Part shown: positions 1 through 7,028 of the stretch, one piece after another | Numbering within the stretch: position 1 is the stretch's first letter | Layout: each line of letters begins with the position of its first letter | Source: G965261775 sp965261775 | GTDB taxonomy: Bacteria > Pseudomonadota > Gammaproteobacteria > Eutrophobiales > Eutrophobiaceae | Reading direction: 5' to 3' | Assembly: GCA_965261775.1 (NCBI GenBank) | Contig: OZ253477.1 | Location: 434,001-498,000, forward strand | DNA length: 64,000 nt | Translations under genes and position numbers: made by a program | Notes under the pieces: model-generated | Told to the model about the DNA's origin: nothing | What the model saw: the letters and a program-made list of their open reading frames with translations, nothing else | The model's database searches: none

Positions 1-276
1 ACGTCTTATTTCCCGGTGATTATATATTTCGCCGTTATATACAAGCGCATACCGGCCTGAATGCGAGTGCATTGGCTGATGCCCCTTCACACTGGTATCA
101 ATAACGGCAAGCCGCCGATGGCCCATCGCAAGCGCCGCGTCCTCGCTCACCCAGCTACCCGCGTCATCCGGCCCCCGATGCCCCATTGAACTGGCCATTT
201 TCAAGACCAGGGCATTCAGCGAATCTTTATCAGTATAGGGGTGCCCCGGATTGAAAATTCCCGCGATACCGCACAT
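1..276 (-). CDS. asnB: Asparagine synthase (glutamine-hydrolysing), N-terminal part; runs off the left edge
   Basis: Reading the minus strand from the ATG at 276 gives 92 codons that begin Met-Cys-Gly-Ile-Ala-Gly. Cys2 is the nucleophile of class II glutamine amidotransferases. Further motifs fit the glutaminase domain of AsnB-type enzymes: GHRGPDD near residue 32, HRRLAVID near residue 53 and YNGEIYN near residue 79. The glutaminase releases ammonia for amidation of an aspartyl-AMP intermediate; the synthetase half lies outside the window. Whether this is the amino-acid biosynthetic enzyme or a paralogue from a polysaccharide or exosortase locus cannot be decided. It is transcribed away from the defence island, so it may mark the island's left border. 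Confidence 0.85.
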   Translation of the reverse strand, partial: MCGIAGIFNPGHPYTDKDSLNALVLKMASSMGHRGPDDAGSWVSEDAALAMGHRRLAVIDTSVKGHQPMHSHSGRYALVYNGEIYNHREIRR

Positions 277-608
277 TAAGGATTTAAATAATTCACGAAA
301 GGTTTTAAGTTGATTGTCCGCTAAAATAATAATCCGCAGATTATGGGGACGAATTTGTTTTTTTATGCGGGCAGATTAGCAGATTATTTTTAGTGCGGCT
401 ACCGCCCCCGTTCAATGGAAAATTGATCACAAATAACATCGGCGGGTTTTGGAGCGCCATGCGGACGCCCCGCCGTGTCCGTCATAAGGAACGTTGATTG
501 CTCTTATTCCATGGCAAGACCTTAAAAAACAGAAAATAATCCTGCAAAATATCCACAGAATTTTGATACGGGCAGATAAATAAATATAAACATTTAAGGT
601 ATGGCAGA
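277..608. other. Intergenic region between asnB and the exonuclease gene
   Basis: These 332 bases hold no convincing gene. The stretch around 300-395 is AT-rich and contains two similar pieces, one at about 331-345 and one at about 367-386, both with a gcagatta core. The second half (395-480) is the left copy of a degenerate direct repeat also found at 4574-4658. The start of asnB (minus) and the exonuclease gene (plus) face away from each other, so promoters for both should lie here, but I could not identify a clear -10/-35 pair. Confidence 0.5.
395..480. repeat. Left copy of an ~86-bp degenerate direct repeat bracketing the Argonaute cassette
   Basis: Aligned by eye with 4574-4658, about three quarters of the positions match, with one single-base gap. 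The two copies are in the same orientation. Shared blocks include taccgcccc, gttcaatgga and ggttttgg. On the minus strand both copies can be read as the end of a coding sequence with related residues (ADV, then FSIE, then GR and a stop), although copy 2 needs a frame change. The pair encloses the exonuclease and the three Argonaute genes, so it may be an insertion scar. Confidence 0.55.
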
Positions 609-1121
609 TTGAAAATCACTGCTATTGACTTTGAAACCGCCAATCACAACCCGGACAGCGCCTGTTCGCTGGCTATGGTTTCCATTGAAGACGGGAATAT
701 AACCTCTGCCCGGGAGTTTCTGATTCGCCCGCCTGACAGCTACTTCCGTTTTTCCGCTATTCATGGCATTACATGGGAAGATGTGCACGACCAGCCCGAC
801 TTTTCAGACAGAATACCGCAGATAGAATCTTTTTTGTCCGATACGCATCTGCTGGTCGCCCATAATGCGCATTTTGACCGACGGGTTTTGCTAAGTTGCT
901 ATACATATGCACAACACCGTTGTCCGCCTATCCCTTTCTCCTGCTCAATAAAGGTGGCAAAACAGGTATGGAGACTGGATTCCTACCGATTGCCCGTTGT
1001 CTGCGAACATCTTGGCATTGCCCTCAATCACCATGAGGCCCTGTCGGATGCACAGGCCTGCGCCGAGATTATTATAGCGGCGGACAAAGCAGGCATTCGT
1101 GCAAAAGCGGGAATGATTTAA
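609..1121 (+). CDS. DnaQ-like 3'-5' exonuclease (DEDDh family)
   Basis: The 170-residue product is a single exonuclease domain. ExoI is AIDFETA (residues 5-11, acidic pair D7 and E9). ExoII lies around HNAHFDRRVL near residue 94. ExoIII is H-x4-D in HHEALSDAQA near residue 141, which identifies the DEDDh subclass. The family removes 3' nucleotides from DNA or RNA. The start is a TTG at 609 with AAGG nine bases upstream; no in-frame ATG fits better. It is convergent with the Argonaute operon and lies inside the repeat-bracketed cassette. It may therefore be cargo of the same element, but a role in that system is only inferred. Confidence 0.8.
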   Translation: MKITAIDFETANHNPDSACSLAMVSIEDGNITSAREFLIRPPDSYFRFSAIHGITWEDVHDQPDFSDRIPQIESFLSDTHLLVAHNAHFDRRVLLSCYTYAQHRCPPIPFSCSIKVAKQVWRLDSYRLPVVCEHLGIALNHHEALSDAQACAEIIIAADKAGIRAKAGMI

Positions 1122-1196
1122 TAGAAAATGATATATCGTTCGAGCATATTTAAAATGAACTGGTTTAAGGGAGACATGCTCTTGAATTCAGATATT

Positions 1197-1643
1197 TTAT
1201 TTTTTACGTATTCGCTTGCTTTTTAGCACAGTGCTATTTAGTTTCCGCAAAGAGGAGATCGGGATTGAATGAAGGTTATTCTTGGTTGGTTCTCGATTTT
1301 GAATTTTCCGGCGGACTATATCCCCTGGGCCGTTAAATACCTCTTCGTATGTACCGTCAGGGAGAATCTTGATGCCAAGATAGTAATCAGGCGTATTGTC
1401 ACAAGGGAACGTCAGAGAGTTTTTCATTGTGGTCTTTATCTGAACTTTCTTACCATCCAGCGTGACTCCATCATAATGTTTTTTATTTTTATCAAATAAA
1501 TTAATTTTGTAATCCCGTTCAACAAGGATTTCTCCAAGATCACCGACGAGCCGCCCATCAAGCGTAAACTTCTTTTTCGGATAGCGCTTATGAAGCGCAT
1601 CAACAATTATGAGCAGTTTCTTTACGGCTTGATGAATCTTCAT
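1197..1643 (-). CDS. Small PD-(D/E)xK-type putative nuclease coupled to the short Argonaute gene
   Basis: The 148-residue product starts at ATG 1643, which overlaps the Argonaute stop codon as TAATG; a longer reading into the upstream gene is less likely. Residues E38, D58 and Q68-I-K70 in the order GDLGEILV, HYDGV, KKVQIKT follow the E-x(n)-D-x(n)-(E/Q)xK pattern of the PD-(D/E)xK fold. I recall similar proteins annotated with a DUF6998-type domain, but cannot confirm the family. As the third gene of a translationally coupled operon with a nuclease-APAZ protein and a pAgo, it is probably an accessory effector or regulator. Canonical short-Argonaute operons have only two genes, so this partner is noteworthy. 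Confidence 0.7.
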   Translation of the reverse strand: MKIHQAVKKLLIIVDALHKRYPKKKFTLDGRLVGDLGEILVERDYKINLFDKNKKHYDGVTLDGKKVQIKTTMKNSLTFPCDNTPDYYLGIKILPDGTYEEVFNGPGDIVRRKIQNREPTKNNLHSIPISSLRKLNSTVLKSKRIRKK

Positions 1644-3073
1644 TACATATAGTATCCATATCTGATCTGCGGCGTATCTGAGTCCATCAGATATTTCATA
1701 ATTTCGCCGACTTTGCGTGAGCATCCCAGAGTTACCGGATACTTGCCGTCAAACTGAGTGCTGTTCCAGTTCATTTTTGTTAGCCCAAGAATCTCCTGAG
1801 CGATGAATCTTGGAGATTCCTCTGATTTCACTATTCTCAATTCAATAGGTTGAGGTATATAAAGGCCGGGATATGTCTGGTAGTACCAGACCGACCCCCG
1901 CGTGTAGAGAAGCTGCCGATTCTCATCCAGTTGCGCCAGCGTTCCTCTGTAGGGTGGATAGTTACCGTCTCGGAACAGGCGCAACTTCGAATCCATGACT
2001 GTCACGAAATCAACAGTGTCGATATTGACTTCCCGCGTTGCCGCTTCCAGACCGTCAATCTCTTTATCACTAAAGTTTGATGACTTGTGGATGACTACAC
2101 GCGCCGGAAATGTTCCAAGCGCTACGCGGTATTCATTGAGCGCAGCTACTAACAGATCATGCGCCTGTTGAGCAGAAAGCCTTGGCACCCGGTCATCTTT
2201 GTCTATCTCAACTGGCGTACCCCTCAGAATGAGACCGTTGCCCAACTCGTCGAATATTTGAGCTAGGCTTGTACCAAGTGTCTGACGATCTCTGCTTCGA
2301 TAGAATGATAAGCCGACTGCACAGGACGAAGCTCGTGCGCTGTCTTGATCCAGCTTCCACGGAATCGTCGAACCGGACTTATAGTACAGCGCCGTACAGA
2401 AATTCCATGCCTTTGTCGCATCATCCTGCTGTTCCGGCTGTTTAGAAACTTTAATTTCGTCTAGTGACACTTGTCGAATTAGCTGCAAAGGCTTGCCAAG
2501 CGGCATTGCTTTGGCCTTGAGAGCACGCCTGAAATTCAATTCTTCATATTGGTCTTCTTTGTCTTCAAGCGTTTCTTCTCCCGTAGCCTCTTCGGTAGCA
2601 ATAACCTCGTAGAGAGGTTCCGGTATGACGCAAACTATTACGTCAACGTGTCTATTCTGAGCAAGGAATTTGATATTCTCGTAGTAACGATCAATAGCCT
2701 TGAGAACACGTTGATCTCTGTTCTTGATATCCAGAATTTCTTTAACCTCCGAATTTTTGAGCGTTCTGGATAAGCCAGGGGAAAGTATCATGTTTGCACC
2801 AAACCCACTTTTTTGGTTGAAGCCGCAAAATGGCAATCTGAGGTTTTCCTGTTTGACATCGGATGCTGCCGGAATCATCCCGCGACATCGCTTGATCCAC
2901 TTGACGAGCAAATCCACACAATGCGCCGTTCCGACCCCACCTATATATATTTCGGGTCGTCTCGTTGCCTGCACCTGATCGAAAACGCCGTACTCGGATA
3001 TACCGCGTCTTGGGCATATATGTGTACCTTTCGCAAAGAGCAATCGGGGTTCATTCAAATGTTCAATTTTCAT
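1643..3073 (-). CDS. Short prokaryotic Argonaute (MID-PIWI, catalytically inactive)
   Basis: The 476-residue protein has the layout of short pAgos: a MID half (about 1-230) and a PIWI half (about 230-476), with no N, L1 or PAZ domains. The MID region has the KAKAM..GKPLQLIR block and, a little later, WNFCTALYYKSG..PWKL, which are typical of short pAgos. The PIWI part ends TKMNWNSTQFDG..PVTL, SRKVGEIMKYL and RYGYYM. Positions of the DEDX tetrad are not acidic (AVGLSFYRS in place of the usual D, VIHKSSNF at the second site), so it should bind a guide and target without slicing. It overlaps the upstream APAZ gene as ATGA and the downstream gene as TAATG. In such systems guide-directed recognition of invader nucleic acid activates the partner nuclease. 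Confidence 0.88.
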   Translation of the reverse strand: MKIEHLNEPRLLFAKGTHICPRRGISEYGVFDQVQATRRPEIYIGGVGTAHCVDLLVKWIKRCRGMIPAASDVKQENLRLPFCGFNQKSGFGANMILSPGLSRTLKNSEVKEILDIKNRDQRVLKAIDRYYENIKFLAQNRHVDVIVCVIPEPLYEVIATEEATGEETLEDKEDQYEELNFRRALKAKAMPLGKPLQLIRQVSLDEIKVSKQPEQQDDATKAWNFCTALYYKSGSTIPWKLDQDSARASSCAVGLSFYRSRDRQTLGTSLAQIFDELGNGLILRGTPVEIDKDDRVPRLSAQQAHDLLVAALNEYRVALGTFPARVVIHKSSNFSDKEIDGLEAATREVNIDTVDFVTVMDSKLRLFRDGNYPPYRGTLAQLDENRQLLYTRGSVWYYQTYPGLYIPQPIELRIVKSEESPRFIAQEILGLTKMNWNSTQFDGKYPVTLGCSRKVGEIMKYLMDSDTPQIRYGYYM

Positions 3074-4524
3074 TTTAGATCCAACCTCCTTTGCTCACCT
3101 TCTTCATCTATTGCTATCAAAGGCAAAGGCCCCCATAAGTCTTCGTTCAGATATCTCCCTCCGCCATACTGCAAAATCTGCCCGAAAGTAATCTGAGGCG
3201 ATGAGATAGCATCATCTGAAAACAGGTCTTCTGAATCCAGTTCTTTCAACCAATAACATAGAAATCGGAAATGATTGAAAACCGATCTATTCGTCTCTTT
3301 CTTCTTCTTTCCACTTATGAGTTTGTCTCCATAAGGCGATTGTCGATACTGATCGCCGTAGCTGAAAAACCAATCGGGCGTAATGGATAAGTACCAATTA
3401 CTATCGACCCGCACAAAACTGACCGAGAAGGAAAAATGCCGAGTGGAAAGAATTTTGTCGGGTTCGTTCTTCCTGAATTTTCTTTCGAATACGAATCGCG
3501 TTGCCCTCTTTTGCCCAAACCACGTTATAGTTCTTTCATTGTCAGCAGTTTCTTTGGGCAAGAAGATAAACAGCCTTTCGATGTGCTTCCATAAGACGTG
3601 ATGGCGATAGAGTTTTTGCTGAAGAGAAAATCGAAGCAGAGACTTAAATACGCGCTCGTGATCTCCGTCTATATCGTAGTAGTCGCTCGGTTGAAAAGGC
3701 TCAACCGTTCCCTCGTCTATCAAGAAAGCAAAAGGGTTGTCACTAGCCTCCAGATTGTGGAAGGTGATTAGTCTTTCAGCGCTGATCTCATAATCGGATG
3801 GAACACGGCGTTCTTGGCTTTTTACAAAATTGCTAATGGTTTTTCTTTGATACCTGACCTTCTTAACCTTCTTACTTCCAAATACCTCTGGCAACAGTTC
3901 GGCGATGTAGAGCGTTTTCGGAAAGTAGAACTCAAGAAGGTTGGCTGAAAGTATTTCTGGTGGCTCTTTTGGGGGGTCAAAGTCCTGATCGGCCAGTTCG
4001 ACATCGCAACCCCGCATGTACGCACCAAGGATATCTACAGCCCTCTTTAGATTTTGCGGCGACGCATTAGCGCCCTCTGTAGCCAGGTCAGTAAAGTCCT
4101 TGATGTCTGACGACGTATCAAATTTAATCTTGTCTTGGCAGATTTTGCTGATACTCTTTGCTAAGTAGCTTCCTTGCTTTCGGATCAGGATATAGATAAT
4201 GATACGGTCGTATTTTTCGTGAAGGCTGTGCTTGATTATCTTTTTCAGTGTATCTTTTATTTTTTTAAGTTTTGCGTCTGATGTAACCTGGATAGCAACT
4301 CTGGCTTCGTCGTCCGCAAGATCAATACCGGGAAAGTTCGGCTTCTCTTCTTTATTCAGGTTTCGAATGTTATCGAATCCGTACAGCACCCTGAACAATT
4401 CACAAAATACGTCTTCGCATATTTTGTTGATGTCAAAGTGATCCATCGAAACCGACACCTCTACCTCCCGAGACAAGGTGGCAAGGTCTTCTCTGAATTT
4501 ATCGATTAAGCTAACCTGCTTCAA
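3070..4524 (-). CDS. Nuclease-APAZ effector of the short Argonaute system (SPARDA-like)
   Basis: The 484-residue protein joins an N-terminal nuclease-like region (about 1-130) to a long C-terminal region in the position of the APAZ domain. The block DINKICEDVF...NLNKEEKPNFPGIDLADDEARVAI (residues 31-78), followed by QVTS with D68, Q79 and T81, resembles SMEK/PD-(D/E)xK-type domains. APAZ folds like the missing N-terminal lobes of Argonaute and docks on the short pAgo. Nuclease-APAZ plus short pAgo is the composition of SPARDA, in which activation leads to indiscriminate DNA degradation. The start is a TTG at 4524; homology-like sequence begins before the first ATG (residue 27), so TTG is preferred. 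This is the first gene of the operon. Exact nuclease class is inferred from motifs only. Confidence 0.75.
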   Translation of the reverse strand: MKQVSLIDKFREDLATLSREVEVSVSMDHFDINKICEDVFCELFRVLYGFDNIRNLNKEEKPNFPGIDLADDEARVAIQVTSDAKLKKIKDTLKKIIKHSLHEKYDRIIIYILIRKQGSYLAKSISKICQDKIKFDTSSDIKDFTDLATEGANASPQNLKRAVDILGAYMRGCDVELADQDFDPPKEPPEILSANLLEFYFPKTLYIAELLPEVFGSKKVKKVRYQRKTISNFVKSQERRVPSDYEISAERLITFHNLEASDNPFAFLIDEGTVEPFQPSDYYDIDGDHERVFKSLLRFSLQQKLYRHHVLWKHIERLFIFLPKETADNERTITWFGQKRATRFVFERKFRKNEPDKILSTRHFSFSVSFVRVDSNWYLSITPDWFFSYGDQYRQSPYGDKLISGKKKKETNRSVFNHFRFLCYWLKELDSEDLFSDDAISSPQITFGQILQYGGGRYLNEDLWGPLPLIAIDEEGEQRRLDLK

Positions 4525-4564
4525 ACTTGATACCTGATTTCTATTCTAGGATATCATTATTCCG

Positions 4565-4963
4565 TTAACGATCGCGGTTACCGCCCCTGTTCAATGGAGA
4601 ACGATCCCGAGCAACGTCGGCGGTTTTGGCGCACCACGCGGATGATCCTGCCGTGTTCAGTGTCAATTCCAAACCCGGAAACACCACGATCTTGTCTTCG
4701 GTTGGGACATCCGAGCCATCTTCTTTCTTTTCGCTTGCTGCGGCATCTCGAAAGTATTTGAAGAAACATAAATCGTGATGATCCGTAATCGCCACGGCAT
4801 CAAGCCCTTTCTTCCTGCAATCCGCTATGAATTCTGCAGCGTATGCCTTACGGTCTTCAGGTTTCGTATAGTGTGCTCCTTTCCAGGCCAAATCTCGTGG
4901 AGAATGCACTTGAAAATCACAGCGATAAAAACGAGCGCCTTTATCCATTATCCACCTACCCAA
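4565..4963 (-). pseudogene. trlF: Truncated trlF-type gene (PHP domain remnant)
   Basis: The reading frame opens with DFQVHSPRDLAWKGAHY, then GLDAVAITDHHD (residues about 54-65) and VVFPGLELTL. These are PHP-type metal-binding motifs seen at the front of TrlF proteins, which continue with a large P-loop ATPase part to roughly 900 residues or more. Here similarity stops after about residue 104 and the remaining 28 residues coincide with the right copy of the 86-bp repeat. The start overlaps the end of the RelE-UvrD gene by 8 bases, as expected for the next gene of that operon. I infer that insertion of the Argonaute cassette removed the rest of the gene. The fragment is probably not functional. 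Confidence 0.7.
4574..4658. repeat. Right copy of the ~86-bp degenerate direct repeat
   Basis: This copy matches 395-480 in the same orientation with about 75 percent identity by eye. It coincides with the point where the trlF-like frame loses similarity, so it marks a junction. A site-specific or homologous recombination scar would explain both copies; simple chance similarity at this length is unlikely, but no recombinase gene lies nearby. Confidence 0.55.
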
Positions 4964-7025
4964 GCGCTAAGTCCTGTAGAAACTCGGACGGAATTTCACC
5001 GCTGGTCACCAATAACCGATCCCTTGCCCTCGTACAGGCGACGTAAAGCAAATGGCGTTCGGTATCGTAGACCTCTTCTAAATCGGCATTGTCGGCCACT
5101 CCCTCTATCCGCTTCTGTGAAGGAATGATTTCGTCGTCACACGCCATGACCACAACGGCCCTGAACTCCAGGCCCTTGGCCAGATGCATCGTGCATAATG
5201 CCGCACTTCCGTGCGCAAGCTGGATATCGCTATCCAGTAGTTCGTATTGAATATCGGCTCTTTTGAGCGCCGTTTCCGCCCGTTCCAGTTCGTCATCCGA
5301 GCGAACGATTACGCCAATCTCATGAGGGTCAAACCCATCCTCTTGGAGGTCATTCAACCACTCAGCGACATTGGCGATCTCATCTTCATGTGATTCGAAG
5401 TTTCGAATCGTTAGCGGCGGGCCGTTGAATACCGAAACGGTGCCACCGCGATCGTCTACAATGCCATCGACATCCGACATGCTTGGCCCCAACAACTGGT
5501 CCGCCTGCATTCTTATCTGGTGCGATGTTCTATAGTTGACACGTAGCGTCCTGGAACGCCCCCGGATATCAACGCCAAGGGATTTCCACGAAAACGCCTG
5601 TTGAAATATGCGTTGCCCAAGGTCACCCGTAAAGAACAGCGCGTTTGGCTTGTCGCCGCCCAATGCGGACAAGAAGCGCAACTGTGGAATGCCAATGTCC
5701 TGGGCCTCATCAACGACCACAAAATCGAAGGGGCCGTTCTGTTTTTCTGCCAGCGCTTTTGTCAGCGCCAGATACACGCCTGCCATTGAGACCGCGTTTT
5801 TATCTTTCAACTCCCGGTGAACTTGCTCAAACAAACCCCACAACAGTTGCCGTTGCGGCTCCGTTAGCCGAGTCTTCCGACCCAGGCGGCGAACATCTCG
5901 ATACTTTTCCCAAGTGTCTATCTGCCATGCGTCAACGACCTGACGCCATTCTTCAAAAACGAATGCGTTGGAGAAACGTAATCCCTCAATACCGTCGGCG
6001 TGTTTGGAAACCAGTTCGAAAAGCGCTTTTCGATTTAACAGGTGCTTTTGCTCCACATTGAACTTATGCAAACGGCGGGCGATAGCATCCATTGAATGGA
6101 TTTCAAGGCGTTCCGCCAGCCTTGGTGTGCTACCTATCAGGCGCCTTAATTTTTCTTTGAGTGCGTTGGCCAGAGAGTCTGAGAACGTCGTCAGAAGCAC
6201 ACGGGATTCCGGGTTCTGCCTTGCGAGAAATACCGCCCGGTGCAGCGCGACAATCGTTTTCCCGGTACCCGCTGAACCAGATATTCTTGCTGGTCCATTA
6301 AAATCCCGTTCGACTAATTCTTGCTGGGCCGGGTGGAGGAAGATCGTCCATTTTTCCCAGGGAAAATCCAGTGCACGTTCTAACTCTTCAATGTCGCTCA
6401 TCACACGGAATCGGCGTTGTGCATCCGGGTGGTCAAATGGATCAATTTGTGGCGACACCGGTGCCGAAGGCCGCGGCGTTCCCCCAACAGCGATTTCAAT
6501 CAGTGCTTCGGATGCTTCCTTCGGAAGGTGATCTGCCAGTTCAAGAATTGAGTCTTCGTCCGCTCCTTTTACGTCTGCCAGCCATTCGGAAGGAACGCCG
6601 TAGCCAAGCAACTGTTCATCTTCGACTTTATTAAATAGCAAAGGCTTTGGCGCCGCTTCAACCTTGACGTAGTACGGCACGCGGATTTCTTCAACCCGTT
6701 CCCGTATCTCAACAAGCTGGGCCGCGCCCGTCTTCGGGTGCGTTTCAAGTTTGCGCTTCTCCGCCCATTTATAGGCATCATCATGGTGATCGACATAGCA
6801 GAGAAGTAAACTTGATTTTGAACGATGAACAATGAGCCGAATGTCGCGATTCACTCGCACCGACCAGAAGTTCTTATCCTGTGCATGATCAATCTTGTGA
6901 AAGTGATGCCCCGGATTTTCCGGGTTCATCTGCAAATCAAACGCAGTGGTTTTTACCGCCTTCTGTTCATCACGGGTTAGTGTCGCCAGACTACTCGTGA
7001 ATGAATCAGATATACGAAACTCCAT
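4956..7025 (-). CDS. RelE/ParE-like domain fused to a UvrD-family 3'-5' helicase
   Basis: The 689-residue protein starts with a RelE/ParE-type toxin fold of about 90 residues (KNFWSVRVNRDIRLIVHR near 51-68, LLCYVDHHDDAYKWAEKRK near 74-92). From residue about 225 follows a superfamily 1 helicase: a Q-motif-like HPAQQ, Walker A GSAGTGKT (250-257), Walker B VVVDEAQDIG near 435, then LRVNYRTS and, near the C-terminus, TMHLAKGLEF and LLYVACTRARDRLLV. Such helicases unwind DNA with 3'-5' polarity. It sits 3 bases after the methyltransferase gene and overlaps the trlF remnant by 8, so all three belonged to one operon. The toxin-like domain probably contacts nucleic acid; whether it cleaves RNA is unknown. 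Confidence 0.85.
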   Translation of the reverse strand: MEFRISDSFTSSLATLTRDEQKAVKTTAFDLQMNPENPGHHFHKIDHAQDKNFWSVRVNRDIRLIVHRSKSSLLLCYVDHHDDAYKWAEKRKLETHPKTGAAQLVEIRERVEEIRVPYYVKVEAAPKPLLFNKVEDEQLLGYGVPSEWLADVKGADEDSILELADHLPKEASEALIEIAVGGTPRPSAPVSPQIDPFDHPDAQRRFRVMSDIEELERALDFPWEKWTIFLHPAQQELVERDFNGPARISGSAGTGKTIVALHRAVFLARQNPESRVLLTTFSDSLANALKEKLRRLIGSTPRLAERLEIHSMDAIARRLHKFNVEQKHLLNRKALFELVSKHADGIEGLRFSNAFVFEEWRQVVDAWQIDTWEKYRDVRRLGRKTRLTEPQRQLLWGLFEQVHRELKDKNAVSMAGVYLALTKALAEKQNGPFDFVVVDEAQDIGIPQLRFLSALGGDKPNALFFTGDLGQRIFQQAFSWKSLGVDIRGRSRTLRVNYRTSHQIRMQADQLLGPSMSDVDGIVDDRGGTVSVFNGPPLTIRNFESHEDEIANVAEWLNDLQEDGFDPHEIGVIVRSDDELERAETALKRADIQYELLDSDIQLAHGSAALCTMHLAKGLEFRAVVVMACDDEIIPSQKRIEGVADNADLEEVYDTERHLLYVACTRARDRLLVTSGEIPSEFLQDLALG

Positions 7026-7028
7026 TCT

